Assembly: GCF_040215105.1 (NCBI RefSeq)
Contig: NZ_CP157875.1
Coordinates: forward strand, 717,501 to 781,500
DNA from: Aeromonas veronii
GTDB lineage: Bacteria; Pseudomonadota; Gammaproteobacteria; Enterobacterales; Aeromonadaceae
DNA length: 64,000 nt
Reading direction: 5' to 3'
The position numbers and the translations under genes were made by a program. The notes under the pieces were generated by a model. The model saw only the letters and a program-made list of their open reading frames with translations, made no database searches and was not told the origin of the DNA. Below, one piece after another: positions 25,798 to 35,612 of the stretch. Position 1 is the first letter of the stretch, and the number at the start of each line of letters is the position of its first letter.

Positions 25798-26253
25798 TCA
25801 GGCCAGCGGCTCCACCAACAGGATATGGGAGTCGGCACCGATGACCTTGACCCGGCTGCCTGCCGGCAAGGGCTGGGCACAGCGCACCGTCCAGACGGTG
25901 TCGTCCAGATGGACCCGACTCATGCCCTGGCTCACCTCGTCGAGCAAGGTGAGCTCCCGCCCCAGATAGCTCTGCATCCGCTCGTTGATGGGGGCGGCGG
26001 CATCCTGCAGTGAGCGATCCCGCCTGTGCTGCCAGCGCCACCAGGCCCAGGTGGTCAGCAGGGACTGCACCGCAAACAGCAGCAGTTGTACCTGCCAGCC
26101 GAAGGGCCAGAGCAGCAGCAGTATGCCCACTTCCAGGGCGGCAATGCCGGTCCAGAGCAAAAAGCCCACAGACCCCATCACCTCGATGGCCAGCAGGGCG
26201 AAGCCCAGCCCCAGCCAGTGCCAGTGGGTCAGCCCCTCCAGCAGGGCGCTCAT
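25798..26253 (-). CDS. NfeD-family membrane protein
   Basis: A 151-aa protein with three or four hydrophobic helices in residues 1-70. A soluble C-terminal OB-fold (about 85-148) follows, with [19 protein letters not shown] and DTVWTVRC, the short NfeD (YbbK-partner) architecture. It overlaps the stomatin-like gene upstream by 4 nt, so the two are coupled. NfeD and SPFH proteins act together in membrane quality control or microdomains. Confidence 0.85.
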   Translation of the reverse strand: MSALLEGLTHWHWLGLGFALLAIEVMGSVGFLLWTGIAALEVGILLLLWPFGWQVQLLLFAVQSLLTTWAWWRWQHRRDRSLQDAAAPINERMQSYLGRELTLLDEVSQGMSRVHLDDTVWTVRCAQPLPAGSRVKVIGADSHILLVEPLA

Positions 26254-27167
26254 GGTTGCTTGCCAGCCTTGTTGAACAGCTCGGCCATGCCGGCGACCGA
26301 GCCTATCAGGCTGCCCGCCTCCAGCGGCATCATGACGATCTTGCTGTTCGGGCCTTCGCCGATGCGGGCGAGAGCCTCGGTGTATTTCTGGGCGACGAAG
26401 TAGTTGATGGCCTGCATATCCCCTTCAGCGATAGCTCTTGAGACCATATGGGTCGCCTTGGCTTCCGCCTCGGCGGCCCGCTCCCGCGCCTCGGCGGCGA
26501 GGAAGGCGGCCTGACGCTCACCCTCGGCCTTGAGGATCTGGGACTGTTTCTCCCCTTCGGCCTTGAGGATCCGTGACTGACGCACCCCTTCGGCTTCCAG
26601 CACTTCGGCCCGTTTCTGGCGCTCGGCTTTCATCTGGGCGTTCATGGCGTCGATCAGCGCCATCGGCGGGCGCACATCCTTGATCTCGATCCGGGTCACC
26701 TTGATGCCCCAGGGGGCGGTGGCGGCGTCCATGGTGCGCAGCAGCTTCTCGTTGATTGTGTCACGCTGGGAGAGCATCTCGTCCAGCTCCATGGCGCCGA
26801 GCACGGTCCGCATATTGGTCATGGTCAGGTTGCGGATGGCGCTGGTGAGATCGTTGACCTCGTAGCCCGCTTTACGCGCATCCACCACCTGCACGAAGCT
26901 GATGGCGTCGATGGTGACGTTGGCGTTGTCCCGGGAGATCACTTCCTGAGCCGGGATGTCCAGCACCTGCTCCATCATGATGATCTTGTGGCCGACCCTG
27001 TCCACGTAGGGAATGAGCAGGTTGAGGCCGGGGGATAGGGTGCGGGTATAGCGGCCGAAGCGCTCCACCGTCCAGTTGTAGCCCTGGGGCACTATCTTGA
27101 TGCCGGCGCTCAGGGTCGCGAGCACCAGGAACACGAAGATCCCCAATACAATCAATGACTCATTCAT
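26250..27167 (-). CDS. qmcA: SPFH/band-7 membrane protease modulator (QmcA-like)
   Basis: A 305-aa protein: one N-terminal membrane helix (about 5-22) and a band-7 domain (about 25-180) with [22 protein letters not shown], then [10 protein letters not shown] and [20 protein letters not shown] charged coiled coil (about 185-245) with [21 protein letters not shown] repeats follows. It matches E. coli QmcA (305 aa), which interacts with FtsH-HflKC and forms membrane microdomains. It is first in a two-gene operon with nfeD. Confidence 0.92.
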   Translation of the reverse strand: MNESLIVLGIFVFLVLATLSAGIKIVPQGYNWTVERFGRYTRTLSPGLNLLIPYVDRVGHKIIMMEQVLDIPAQEVISRDNANVTIDAISFVQVVDARKAGYEVNDLTSAIRNLTMTNMRTVLGAMELDEMLSQRDTINEKLLRTMDAATAPWGIKVTRIEIKDVRPPMALIDAMNAQMKAERQKRAEVLEAEGVRQSRILKAEGEKQSQILKAEGERQAAFLAAEARERAAEAEAKATHMVSRAIAEGDMQAINYFVAQKYTEALARIGEGPNSKIVMMPLEAGSLIGSVAGMAELFNKAGKQP

Positions 27168-27365
27168 TATTAAGCTCCTTATGAAACACTTTCACTAGCC
27201 TAGAGTCTGGTGCGCAGCACCACAAGGACATTCACTCGCCTTTGCCATTGTGCAGGTTTACTAATTACTAAAACGCATTAAAGAGCATTTTTTATTATTT
27301 TGAAGGAATAAGCAGCCTGCCTATAGTCGCCCCAGTTGTCGCCGTATGCCGAGGAATGGGCCGAG

Positions 27366-28793
27366 ATGGATTATTTACCTATGTTTGCCAAGTTGGAAGG
27401 CCGCCCGGTACTGCTGGTGGGCGGGGGCGAGGTCGCCCTGCGCAAGGCGCGCCTGCTGCTGGCATCGGGTGCCCGGCTGACCCTGGTCTCCCCGGTCATC
27501 GACGCCGCCTTCAACGAATTCCACGGCCGCTTCACCCATCTGGCGGAGCGCTTCAGCCCCGAGCATCTGGCAGGCCAGCAACTGGTGGTGGCCGCCACCG
27601 ATGATGCCGAGGTCAACGCCCTGGTCTATCAGAGCGCCAACCAGCGCGGGCTCTTCGTCAACCTGGTGGATGACCCCGAGCGTTCCAGCTTCATCTTCCC
27701 CTCCATCATCGATCGCAGCCCCATCGTGGTGGCCGTCTCCAGCGGCGGCAAGGCGCCGGTGCTGGTGCGCCTGCTGCGCGAGCGGCTCGAGAGCCTGCTG
27801 CCCCGCCATCTCGGCGGCCTGGCCGAACTCTCCGGCCGGGTGCGCAGCAAGGCCAAGCGGGTGTTGGTGTCTATCTCTGATCGTCGCCGCTTCTGGGAGC
27901 GGGCCTTTGCCTCCAATACCCTCGGCAGCCTGGTGGAGAAGCAGGACTGGCAGGGGGCAGAACACTGGCTGAACGAGGGGCTGGACAAGGCGCAGAGCGA
28001 GCTGGGCGAAGTCGTACTGGTCGGTGCCGGTCCCGGCGATCCGGGCCTGCTGACCCTCAAGGCCCTGCAACAGATCCAGCAGGCGGAAGTGGTGCTCTAT
28101 GACCAGCTGGTCTCCCCCGAGATCCTGGATCTGGTGCGCCGTGACGCCACCCTGGTGTCGGTCGGCAAGAAGGCGGGCGCCCACAGCGTGCCGCAGGAAG
28201 AGACCAATCGCCTGCTGGTGGAATACGCCAAGGCAGGCAACCGGGTGGTGCGCCTCAAGGGGGGCGATCCCTTCATGTTCGGCCGCGGTGGCGAGGAGCT
28301 GGAAGTGCTGGCCGCGGAAGGCATCCCCTTCTCAGTAGTGCCCGGCATCACGGCCGCCGCCGGTGCCACCGCCTATGCAGGCATTCCACTCACCCATCGT
28401 GACCATGCCCAGAGCGCCGTCTTCATCACCGGCCACTGCCAGAGCGAGGGCAAGGAGCCGGACTGGCAGCAACTCGCCGCCACCAACCAGACCCTGGTCA
28501 TCTACATGGGGCTGATGCGCTCCGAGCACATACAACAGCAGCTGGTGAGCCATGGCCGCAGCGGCTCAACCCCGCTCGCCATCATAGAGCGGGGCACCCA
28601 GGCCAGTCAGCGGGTGCTGACCGGCACCCTGGATGAGCTGGCGAGCCTGGCGAGCCAGGCCCAGAGCCCGTCTCTCATCGTCATCGGCGAGGTGGTGGCC
28701 CTGCGCAAGCAGCTCGCCTGGTTTGCCGAAGGGGGAAGCCCCCTGAGCGATGAGTTCGGCAGCACGGATTTGAAACTGGTGAGCCTGGCCTGA
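27366..28793 (+). CDS. cysG: Siroheme synthase (trifunctional)
   Basis: A 475-aa cytoplasmic enzyme that makes siroheme from uroporphyrinogen III. ATG 27366 gives [21 protein letters not shown], as in E. coli CysG. The N-terminal dehydrogenase/ferrochelatase (1-about 205) has the [17 protein letters not shown] loop and [13 protein letters not shown]. The C-terminal SAM methyltransferase (about 215-460) has [35 protein letters not shown] and [22 protein letters not shown]. It heads the cys cluster and supplies the sulfite reductase cofactor. Confidence 0.96.
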   Translation: MDYLPMFAKLEGRPVLLVGGGEVALRKARLLLASGARLTLVSPVIDAAFNEFHGRFTHLAERFSPEHLAGQQLVVAATDDAEVNALVYQSANQRGLFVNLVDDPERSSFIFPSIIDRSPIVVAVSSGGKAPVLVRLLRERLESLLPRHLGGLAELSGRVRSKAKRVLVSISDRRRFWERAFASNTLGSLVEKQDWQGAEHWLNEGLDKAQSELGEVVLVGAGPGDPGLLTLKALQQIQQAEVVLYDQLVSPEILDLVRRDATLVSVGKKAGAHSVPQEETNRLLVEYAKAGNRVVRLKGGDPFMFGRGGEELEVLAAEGIPFSVVPGITAAAGATAYAGIPLTHRDHAQSAVFITGHCQSEGKEPDWQQLAATNQTLVIYMGLMRSEHIQQQLVSHGRSGSTPLAIIERGTQASQRVLTGTLDELASLASQAQSPSLIVIGEVVALRKQLAWFAEGGSPLSDEFGSTDLKLVSLA

Positions 28794-28890
28794 GGCCGCT
28801 CACCCCATCGATTTTTTGGCGCAGCCCAGGCTGCGCCGCACTGAACCCGAAGCGCGCCGAGGCGTGCTGGCAATGACAGAGGACCCAGAC

Positions 28891-29799
28891 ATGGATCGTG
28901 AAAGATTGACGCATTTGCAGCAGCTGGAAGCCGAGAGCATCCACATCATCCGCGAGGTGGCTGCCGAATTTGAAAACCCGGTGATGATGTACTCCATCGG
29001 CAAGGACTCCTCCGTCATGCTGCACCTGGCCCGCAAGGCCTTCTACCCGGGCAAGATCCCCTTCCCGCTGCTGCACGTGGATACCAACTGGAAGTTCAAG
29101 GAGATGATCAAGTTCCGGGACGAGACCGCCAAGAAATACGGGCTGGATCTCATCGTCCACAAGAACCCGGACGGTCTGGCCATGAACATCAACCCCTTCG
29201 TGCACGGCAGCGGCAAGCACACCGACATCATGAAGACCGAGGGGCTCAAGCAGGCGCTGAACAAATACGGCTTCGACGCCGCCTTCGGCGGCGCGCGCCG
29301 GGACGAGGAAAAATCCCGCGCCAAGGAGCGGGTCTACTCCTTCCGTGACAAGTCCCACCGCTGGGATCCCAAGAACCAGCGCCCCGAGCTGTGGCGCGTC
29401 TACAACGGCCAGGTCAACAAGGGGGAGAGTATCCGGGTGTTCCCGCTCTCCAACTGGACCGAGCTCGACATCTGGCAATACATCTATCTGGAAAACATCG
29501 ACATCGTGCCCCTCTACTTCGCGGCCATGCGCCCGGTGGTGGATAAAGGCGGCATCAAGATCATGGTGGACGATGAGCGCATGCCCATCGGGCCGGAAGA
29601 CGAGGTGAAGCATGAGCTGGTGCGCTTCCGTACCCTCGGCTGCTACCCGCTGACCGGGGCCATCGAATCCAATGCCACCACCCTGACCGAGATCATCGAG
29701 GAGATGCTGGTGACCACCTCCAGCGAGCGGCAGGGGCGATTGATTGACCACGATCAGGCGGGCTCCATGGAGCAGAAGAAGCGTCAGGGATATTTCTAA
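28891..29799 (+). CDS. cysD: Sulfate adenylyltransferase subunit 2 (PP-loop ATPase)
   Basis: A 302-aa protein, the same length as E. coli CysD. I chose ATG 28891 ([19 protein letters not shown]) because GAGGA lies 7 nt upstream; ATG 28873 is less likely. The PP-loop SIGKDSSV, the [15 protein letters not shown] block and the C-terminal [11 protein letters not shown] are intact. With the CysN GTPase it makes APS from sulfate and ATP. CysN starts 11 nt after its stop. Confidence 0.97.
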   Translation: MDRERLTHLQQLEAESIHIIREVAAEFENPVMMYSIGKDSSVMLHLARKAFYPGKIPFPLLHVDTNWKFKEMIKFRDETAKKYGLDLIVHKNPDGLAMNINPFVHGSGKHTDIMKTEGLKQALNKYGFDAAFGGARRDEEKSRAKERVYSFRDKSHRWDPKNQRPELWRVYNGQVNKGESIRVFPLSNWTELDIWQYIYLENIDIVPLYFAAMRPVVDKGGIKIMVDDERMPIGPEDEVKHELVRFRTLGCYPLTGAIESNATTLTEIIEEMLVTTSSERQGRLIDHDQAGSMEQKKRQGYF

Positions 29800-29810
29800 G
29801 GAATCGACAC

Positions 29811-31238
29811 ATGAACAACCACATTCAAACCGCCATCACGGAACAGGGCATCGAAGCCTACCTGCACGCCCAGCAGCACAAGAGCCTGCTGCGCTTTCTC
29901 ACCTGCGGCAGCGTGGATGACGGCAAGAGCACGCTCATTGGCCGCCTGCTGCACGACTCCCAGCAGATCTATGAAGATCAGCTCAAAGCCCTGGAATCTG
30001 ACAGCCAGAAGCTCGGCACCACCGGCGAGAAGCTGGATCTGGCGCTCTTGGTCGACGGCCTGCAGGCCGAGCGCGAGCAGGGCATCACCATCGACGTGGC
30101 CTACCGCTATTTTTCTACGGCGAAACGCAAGTTCATCATCTCGGACACCCCGGGCCATGAGCAGTACACCCGCAACATGGCCACCGGCGCCTCTACCTGC
30201 GATCTGGCCATCATCCTGATCGATGCCCGCAAGGGGGTGCTGGATCAGACCCGTCGCCACAGCTTTATCGCGAGCCTGCTCGGTATCAAGCAGTTCGTGG
30301 TGGCGGTCAACAAGATGGATCTGGTGGAGTTCAGCCAGGCCGTGTTCGAGCGCATCAGTGCCGAATACCGTGAGTTCGCCAAGAAGCTCAGTGTCGACAC
30401 CATCCACATCGTGCCGGTTTCGGCGCTGGACGGGGACAACGTGGTCAACCAGAGCGACAAGCTGGCCTGGTATCAGGGTGAGACCCTGCTCTCCTTGCTG
30501 GAGACCGCCGAGCTGGAGCGCGAGCTGGAGCGCCACCCGGTGCGCCTGCCGGTGCAGTACGTGAACCGTCCTAACCTGGATTTTCGCGGTTTCGCGGGGA
30601 CGCTGGCCTCCGGCGTGCTGCGGGTGGGTGACAAGCTGGCGGTGCTGCCGTCCGGCAAGCAGAGCACGGTGACCCGCATCGTCACCTTCGACGGGGATCT
30701 GGAATACGCCCTGCCGGGTCAGGCCATTACCGTGACCTTTGCCGACGAGATCGACATCAGCCGCGGCGATCTGCTGGTGGATGCCGCCCATCAGCCCCAG
30801 GTGACCCAGAACGTGCTGGCTCACATCGTCTGGATGGGGGAGGAGTCCCTGCAGCCGGGCCGTGCCTATGACGTCAAGCTGGCCACCAAGAAGAGCCGCG
30901 GCCAGGTGGAAGCCATCCGCCACCGCGTCGAGATCAACAAGCTGGACGAGCTGCCAGCCTCCGAGCTCAAACTCAACGAGATCGGTCTGTGCGAGCTGAG
31001 CCTGACCGACCCGGTGGCGTTCGACCCGTATCAGGAGATCCGCGACACCGGCAGCTTCATCCTGATCGACCGTCTCTCCAACGTTACCGTCGGCGCCGGC
31101 ATGATAGTGCAAGGGCTGGCCGCCAAGGTGGTAGCAGGGCAGTACAGCGAGTTTGAAATCGAGCTCAACGCCCTGGTGCGCAAGCACTTCCCCCACTGGC
31201 AGGCACTTGCCATCGGTAACGACACAAGCAAGGAGTAG
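29811..31238 (+). CDS. cysN: Sulfate adenylyltransferase subunit 1 (GTPase)
   Basis: A 475-aa EF-Tu-like GTPase, the E. coli length. G1 [10 protein letters not shown] near residue 35, switch [15 protein letters not shown]4 NKMDLVEF, and domain 2/3 beta barrels are present. GTP hydrolysis drives APS synthesis by CysD. No fused APS kinase domain is present; that activity is the separate cysC downstream. AAGGA lies upstream of the ATG. Confidence 0.97.
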   Translation: MNNHIQTAITEQGIEAYLHAQQHKSLLRFLTCGSVDDGKSTLIGRLLHDSQQIYEDQLKALESDSQKLGTTGEKLDLALLVDGLQAEREQGITIDVAYRYFSTAKRKFIISDTPGHEQYTRNMATGASTCDLAIILIDARKGVLDQTRRHSFIASLLGIKQFVVAVNKMDLVEFSQAVFERISAEYREFAKKLSVDTIHIVPVSALDGDNVVNQSDKLAWYQGETLLSLLETAELERELERHPVRLPVQYVNRPNLDFRGFAGTLASGVLRVGDKLAVLPSGKQSTVTRIVTFDGDLEYALPGQAITVTFADEIDISRGDLLVDAAHQPQVTQNVLAHIVWMGEESLQPGRAYDVKLATKKSRGQVEAIRHRVEINKLDELPASELKLNEIGLCELSLTDPVAFDPYQEIRDTGSFILIDRLSNVTVGAGMIVQGLAAKVVAGQYSEFEIELNALVRKHFPHWQALAIGNDTSKE

Positions 31239-31242
31239 GCCC

Positions 31243-32967
31243 ATGACCTGGCAACAATCCCTGGTGCTGGGTCTGCTGGCTGCCCTCGTGGTCCTGCTGA
31301 TCCAGGGCAAACTCCGTCCGGCGCTGCTCTTCTCGGGCGCCGTGCTCATCACCTACCTGAGCGGGCTGGCGGACATCAACGCCGTGGTGGCGGGCTACAC
31401 CAACAGCGCCCTGCTGACCCTGGTGCTGCTGTTGCTGGTGTCGCTCGCGGTGGAGAAGACCCGGATCATGAGCTGGTTCGCCAACCTGGTGGGCACGGGC
31501 TCGTTCAACAAGGTATTGGTGAAGGTGTGGTTCTCCACCGCTTTCCTGTCGGCCTTCGTCAACAACACCGCCGTGGTGGCCTCCATGCTGGGGGCGGTCA
31601 AACGCAACCCCAACCATGCGCCGTCACGGCTGCTGCTGCCCATGTGCTTCGCGGCGACTTTCGGCGGGGTGCTGACGCTGATCGGCACCTCCACCAACCT
31701 CATCGTCAACAGCTTCCTCGTCAAGATGGGGGCCCAGCCCCTCGGCATGTTCGACTTCTTCATGGTGGGCGCGGGGACCCTGTTGACCGGTCTGGTGGCC
31801 GTGCTGCTGTTTGCCCGCCACCTGCCGGAGCAGGACACCGAGATGAGTCGGGAATCCGGCTACTTTCTGGAGGCCAAGGTGGGGGTTGGCTCGCCCCTGG
31901 CCGGGCGCAGCGTCAAGGAGAACGGCCTGCGCAGCCTCAAAAGCCTCTATCTTGCCGAGATCATCCGTGGCAACCAGGTGATCTGCCCGGTGCAGCCGGA
32001 ACACGAGCTGCACGAGGGGGACATGCTGCTGTTTTGCGGCGATGTGGAGAGTGTCGGCGTGCTGCAAGAGCTCAAGGGGCTGGATCTTTACGGCCAGCAT
32101 CGCCTCAATGGCCAGCATCTGGTGGAGGTGATCGTCAGCCACAGCTCGCGCTTGGTGGGGCAATCCATCAAGGATGCGGAGTTTCGCACCCACTTCGATG
32201 CCGTGGTGCTGGCGGTGCGCCGTGGCGAGACCCAGCTCACCGGCGGCCTCGGCCAGATTGAACTGCACGTGGGGGATACCCTGCTGCTGGCGCCCGGCCC
32301 CAAGTTTGCCAGCAACAAGTCCCTCTCCCGGGAGTTCGTGGTGGTGAGCGGGCTGGAAGCCTCCACCCGCCTCGATGGCAAACGCAGCGCCGCCGTGGTG
32401 CTGGGCTTTCTCGGGGTGCTGGCCCTGTCGGTGCTGGATCTGGTGCCGCTGTTCAAGGGCTTGCTGGTGATGCTGGTGGCGCTGCTGTTCTCCCGCATCC
32501 TGACGCTGGACGAGATCCGCCGCCGCTTCCCGCTGGATATCTGGCTGGTGGTGGGCGGGGCGCTCGCCATCGCCGATCAGCTGGAAAAAAGCGGCCTGGC
32601 CCGCCTCATCGCCGACTGGCTGATGGGGGAGTTCAACGGCGCCAGCCCCTTCATCGCCTTCCTCGGCATCTACCTGTTCACCCTGGTGCTGACCGAGCTG
32701 ATGAGCAACAACGCGGCGGCGGCCCTGGCCTTCCCCATGGGTTATCAGCTGGCGCTCAGCATGGATGTCTCCACCATGCCGTTCATCCTGGCAGTGCTGT
32801 TCGGGGCCAGCTCCAGCTTCATACTGCCCTACGGCTACCAGACCAATCTGATGGTCTACGCGGCGGGCAACTACAAGATGCCGGATTACCTCAAACTGGC
32901 CCTGCCGGTCTCCCTGGCCTACAGCATCGGGGTCGTCATCATGGTGCCCCTGCTGTTCCCGTTCTAA
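31243..32967 (+). CDS. SLC13-family permease with two RCK_C (TrkA-C) domains, probable sulfate transporter
   Basis: A 574-aa membrane protein whose ATG lies 5 nt after the cysN stop behind AGGAG, so it is part of the cys operon. N-terminal membrane helices (about 1-200) carry SAFVNNTAVVASML and LTLIGTSTNLIVNSFLV. Two soluble TrkA-C-like domains follow (about 205-390: GRSVKENGLRSLKSLYLAEI, then VGQSIKDAEFRTHFDAVVLA). A second membrane half contains LTELMSNNAAAALAFP. This matches the SLC13/SLT transporters found in bacterial and algal sulfate loci. Sulfate uptake is inferred from operon context. Confidence 0.88.
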   Translation: MTWQQSLVLGLLAALVVLLIQGKLRPALLFSGAVLITYLSGLADINAVVAGYTNSALLTLVLLLLVSLAVEKTRIMSWFANLVGTGSFNKVLVKVWFSTAFLSAFVNNTAVVASMLGAVKRNPNHAPSRLLLPMCFAATFGGVLTLIGTSTNLIVNSFLVKMGAQPLGMFDFFMVGAGTLLTGLVAVLLFARHLPEQDTEMSRESGYFLEAKVGVGSPLAGRSVKENGLRSLKSLYLAEIIRGNQVICPVQPEHELHEGDMLLFCGDVESVGVLQELKGLDLYGQHRLNGQHLVEVIVSHSSRLVGQSIKDAEFRTHFDAVVLAVRRGETQLTGGLGQIELHVGDTLLLAPGPKFASNKSLSREFVVVSGLEASTRLDGKRSAAVVLGFLGVLALSVLDLVPLFKGLLVMLVALLFSRILTLDEIRRRFPLDIWLVVGGALAIADQLEKSGLARLIADWLMGEFNGASPFIAFLGIYLFTLVLTELMSNNAAAALAFPMGYQLALSMDVSTMPFILAVLFGASSSFILPYGYQTNLMVYAAGNYKMPDYLKLALPVSLAYSIGVVIMVPLLFPF

Positions 32968-33015
32968 GGCGGTGCCATCGGCTTTGGGGCATCGGTGGGA
33001 AGATAAATAGACGAT

Positions 33016-33050
33016 GGCCCAGTTACCCGTCAGTGGCGGGTAACTGGGCC
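33016..33050. terminator. 14-bp perfect hairpin between transporter and cysC
   Basis: GGCCCAGTTACCCG (33016-33029) and CGGGTAACTGGGCC (33037-33050) are exact complements around a 7-nt loop. No T run follows, so it may act as an mRNA stability element rather than a terminator. Confidence 0.6.
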
Positions 33051-33060
33051 GGGCTCCAGA

Positions 33061-33108
33061 GAGCCAGAGAGCCAGAGAGCCAGAGAGCCAGAGAGCCAGA
33101 GAGCCAGA
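33061..33108 (+). repeat. Tandem octamer repeat, six exact GAGCCAGA units
   Basis: Six perfect copies of GAGCCAGA run from 33061 to 33108, flanked by partial units (CTCCAGA before, GAGTTTCA after). The array ends 41 nt before the cysC ATG, so it lies in the probable leader. Such arrays change copy number by slippage. Confidence 0.9.
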
Positions 33109-33149
33109 GAGTTTCAGCATTGAGGCGCAAGCCAAGCAAGGAGTTTTGA

Positions 33150-33743
33150 ATGAGCAATATCGTGTGGCATCAGCATGCCGTCGACAAACAGAGCCGCGCC
33201 GCGCAGAAGGGGCAAAAACCCCTGGTGATCTGGTTTACCGGTCTGTCCGGGGCGGGCAAATCCACCCTGGCGGGGGCGCTGGAGCAGGCGCTGGCGGCCG
33301 AGGGAAAACACACCTATCTGCTGGATGGGGATAACGTGCGCCACGGCCTCTGTGGTGACCTTGGCTTCGACGATGCCGCCAGACAGGAGAATATCCGCCG
33401 GGTCGGCGAGGTGGCGAAGCTGATGGTGGATGCGGGCCTTATCGTCCTGACCGCCTTTATCTCGCCGTTCCGCGCCGAGCGGGAGCTGGTGCGCAATCTT
33501 TTGGGAGCCGACGAGTTTGTTGAGGTATTTGTCGATGCGCCCCTCGCCGTCTGTGAAGAGCGCGATCCCAAGGGGCTCTACAAAAAGGCGCGAGCGGGGG
33601 AGATCCGCAATTTCACCGGTATCGACTCCGCTTACGAGGCGCCGGTTCAGCCCGAAATTCACCTGCTTAACTCCGGTAAACCGGTGGCCGTGCTGGTGGA
33701 TGAGCTGCTGAGCACCCTGAGGCTGCGGGGGTTGATCGACTGA
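33150..33743 (+). CDS. cysC: Adenylylsulfate (APS) kinase
   Basis: A 197-aa enzyme phosphorylating APS to PAPS. AAGGAG precedes the ATG. The P-loop GLSGAGKST is near residues 31-39. [15 protein letters not shown] and the lid region [22 protein letters not shown] are intact; length fits E. coli CysC (201 aa). It closes the cysG-cysD-cysN-transporter cluster, separated by a hairpin and octamer repeats. Confidence 0.97.
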   Translation: MSNIVWHQHAVDKQSRAAQKGQKPLVIWFTGLSGAGKSTLAGALEQALAAEGKHTYLLDGDNVRHGLCGDLGFDDAARQENIRRVGEVAKLMVDAGLIVLTAFISPFRAERELVRNLLGADEFVEVFVDAPLAVCEERDPKGLYKKARAGEIRNFTGIDSAYEAPVQPEIHLLNSGKPVAVLVDELLSTLRLRGLID

Positions 33744-33776
33744 GATCGATTGCCCATATCGAGCATGGATATTCTA

Positions 33777-33799
33777 GGGGGCTGTGCCCCCTTATTTAT
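33777..33799 (+). terminator. Terminator of cysC
   Basis: GGGGGC (33777-33782), loop TGT, GCCCCC (33786-33791), then TTATTTATT. It ends the cys cluster. Confidence 0.8.
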
Positions 33800-33858
33800 T
33801 GCTTTCCAATTGTTCGCCTTGTCGCCGTCATTTACCGTTGAGTGCTTTTGATATGTAG

Positions 33859-33885
33859 GGTGCGATAAGCGCAGCGTATTGCACC
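33859..33885. repeat. REP-like palindromic element
   Basis: GGTGCgATA and TATtGCACC flank AGCGCAGCG. The shape and the GTAGGGTGCG start resemble dispersed palindromic repeats common in gammaproteobacterial intergenic DNA. Only one copy is in view, so repetition in this genome is untested. Confidence 0.45.
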
Positions 33886-33947
33886 GCGAACCTGATGACG
33901 GGCTCTCTGCCTAGAGGAGGTATAATACCGTGTTCGCATACATTTTA

Positions 33948-33990
33948 GGGGACGGCCGTACTACACAGTACTTTAAAAGGTGAGTGTCCC
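33948..33990. repeat. Stem-loop element with GGGAC/GTCCC ends
   Basis: GGGGAC (33948-33953) and GTGTCCC (33984-33990) bracket an inner inverted repeat GTACT...AGTAC (33958-33971), followed by A2T7. It lies where the third attC should continue and may be a REP/MITE-like insertion. Identity uncertain. Confidence 0.35.
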
Positions 33991-34009
33991 AATTTTTTTC
34001 CCAAGTGTT

Positions 34010-34016
34010 GTTAATC
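34010..34016 (-). other. Possible degenerate attC R'' box
   Basis: On the minus strand GATTAAC followed by AACA lies 17 nt past the end of the cassette gene at 34033, at the expected place for an attC start. It matches its cassette boundary GTTAGTA only partly, and the rest of the site is not recognisable. Confidence 0.35.
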
Positions 34017-34032
34017 CGTCTTAAACGCTTTT

Positions 34033-34683
34033 TTAGCATTGATTTCTTTCACTACGGGTTTTGTATTCATATCTTTCTTTGTGGTTGCATAAATACAGTA
34101 TTGGTTTTCGCTTGTCCTTAGACTTTTCATTTCTTTTTATGATGAAGTATTCAATAAGTGTGGGTATTAGTAAAACCAAAGTGAAAATAGCACCAGAGAA
34201 CAAAAAGTAAGTCCACATCCCATTAAGTATACCAATTAAAGTCAAAAGTGCTGTAGCTATAGTCGCTGCACACATAAGAGATGGGCATGAAATTTTTGTT
34301 GTAGCTTCTTGTTTTGCTCTTTCCCAATCGTGTTTAAGTAAGTAGGATGTTCGGTCACAAAATTCTTGTACCTTAACTGCTGACCAATCACCTGAAATGT
34401 TATTAAGTGACGTTAGAAGTAACTGATCTTCTTTGTCCTCAGGGTTTAGTCTAACAACCAACTCAGCCTCAAGCAGTTCCAAAGTATTAATATCTTTATT
34501 CTGTGATGCTTTCACGACTTCGATGACAATAGTTCTGAGCTGGTCTCGCCATTCCTTTCGCTCTTTTGTTATGTTTTAAATTTTATGGCTCTTGTCAGAT
34601 GAAAATTTTGAAAACGATGCTGTAGCTAATGCAGAAACTAGACCAGTACCCAGCACCAGTGTTATTATTTCTTTCTCTAACAT
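34033..34683 (-). pseudogene. Cassette gene for a two- or three-helix membrane protein, interrupted by an in-frame TAA
   Basis: From ATG 34683 the frame runs 217 codons to the stop at 34033, broken only by TAA at 34576-34578. The first 35 codons encode MLEKEIITLVLGTGLVSALA (a membrane helix) and continue to SDKSHKI. Directly after the stop, in the same frame, comes NITKERKEWRDQLRTIV, which reads as a natural continuation. Two more membrane helices follow (CAATIATALLTLIGIL; YFLFSGAIFTLVLLIPTLI) with a basic tail. A GTG at 34515 could start a 160-aa product. Likely a recent nonsense mutation. GGAG upstream of the ATG and the 30-nt distance to the cassette boundary fit an integron cassette. No function known. 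Confidence 0.7.
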
Positions 34684-34706
34684 TTATTACATACTCCACT
34701 TATTAA

Positions 34707-34814
34707 TACTAACGCTCGCTATAGATGGCGCGAGATTTCGAACGCCCAGTGACCGCAGGGGGAGGAATTTGGAGCGCAGTGGAAAATTTGTCCCGCTTGC
34801 ACTGTTTGTTAGGC
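34707..34814 (-). repeat. attC recombination site 2
   Basis: Read on the minus strand, it opens GCCTAACAAACAGTGCAAGCGGGA and closes GCGAGCGTTAGTA. The opening box GCCTAAC is the exact reverse complement of GTTAGGC, the boundary at the start of its own cassette (35491-35485). This is the R''/R' relation expected of an integron cassette. It ends 4 nt before the DUF2971 gene stop. Confidence 0.7.
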
Positions 34815-34818
34815 ATGA

Positions 34819-35451
34819 CTATCGTGACGCGCCATATGGCGGAACATAATCTGCATCAATACCCTCATCCCCAATTCCGGTACGAGCAACTTCAATATCC
34901 AGCTTTTCGCAGACGATTCTAAGAGCATGAAATAATGGCTGTGACATTCTATGGCCAGCAATAATCTTCCTAATTGGGTTTTTCAGTTTATAAAAACTAT
35001 CAGTCGTGAGTATCCGAATTTCCTTTTCATATGACCAAGCATCATATTTAGAAGATAGAACTTCTCTTGCGACAGAAGAAGGGTCTGAGCTATCTGACTC
35101 GTTAACGCCTGCAAACACCCCCCTGTAAGTAATATCTACAACTTCATGCTCTGTAGTGTCTATTTCAAACTCGATCGCTACTCCAGAAAAGCCACTGGCA
35201 TAGTGAGCCCAAAGTAGGTGATCATCAAAAGTTTTGGATAGTGAACAAACTCGAAGATGCTTCTTGGCCTGCTCGACCTTTTTCATAAAATTAGCAGCTG
35301 ATTCTTGACTCTCACCTCTATGAGAATAAACGAAAACCCCTTCTATAGGGTCATTCAGTGTATGCCACTCAGCACAATAGAGTTGTTTGTTAAATAAGAT
35401 GTCAAAGACAAAGTCCATTTGCTCTGGACCTCGGGACTTATAAAGTTTCAA
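34819..35451 (-). CDS. DUF2971-like protein (integron cassette gene)
   Basis: A 210-aa soluble protein. The N terminus MKLYKSRGPEQMDFVFDIL, NDPIEGVF, the core DDHLLWAHYASGFSGVAIEF and the later YEKEIRIL follow the DUF2971 pattern (an LWxHYAxxxxGxxxxF motif). The family has no established biochemical function; members occur on mobile elements. The start lies 40 nt inside the cassette boundary and the stop abuts attC site 2, so the cassette carries only this gene. Base composition is AT-rich against the chromosome. Confidence 0.72.
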   Translation of the reverse strand: MKLYKSRGPEQMDFVFDILFNKQLYCAEWHTLNDPIEGVFVYSHRGESQESAANFMKKVEQAKKHLRVCSLSKTFDDHLLWAHYASGFSGVAIEFEIDTTEHEVVDITYRGVFAGVNESDSSDPSSVAREVLSSKYDAWSYEKEIRILTTDSFYKLKNPIRKIIAGHRMSQPLFHALRIVCEKLDIEVARTGIGDEGIDADYVPPYGASR

Positions 35452-35484
35452 TTAATAATCCTTTTTGTGAATGTTCGGCTGGAT

Positions 35485-35610
35485 GCCTAACGCCGAATTA
35501 AGCTGTGAACAGCGCCACCACCTAATTTAAACCATTGTACCCTAAACAAAAAATCCAACCTTGAACTGAAAGTGTCAAGCGTTGGGGATCACTCTTAAAT
35601 GCGTTGTTAT
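35485..35610 (-). repeat. attC recombination site 1 (VCR-like)
   Basis: On the minus strand it opens TAACAACGCATTTAAGAGTGA, continues CCCCAACGCTTGACA and closes CTTAATTCGGCGTTAGGC. Order, spacing (about 125 nt) and wording follow Vibrio cholerae repeat-type attC sites. Its R'' box TTATAAC is the exact complement of GTTATAA at 36271-36265, the start of the same cassette. Confidence 0.82.
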
Positions 35611-35612
35611 AA

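Noticed and set aside
33061..33108. CRISPR-like repeat
   Set aside because: The GAGCCAGA units are directly tandem, without spacers, and only 8 nt long. A simple tandem repeat.
34592..34849. 85-codon plus-strand frame in the cassette region
   Set aside because: It runs opposite the start of the membrane-protein cassette gene and through attC site 2, and has no ribosome site.
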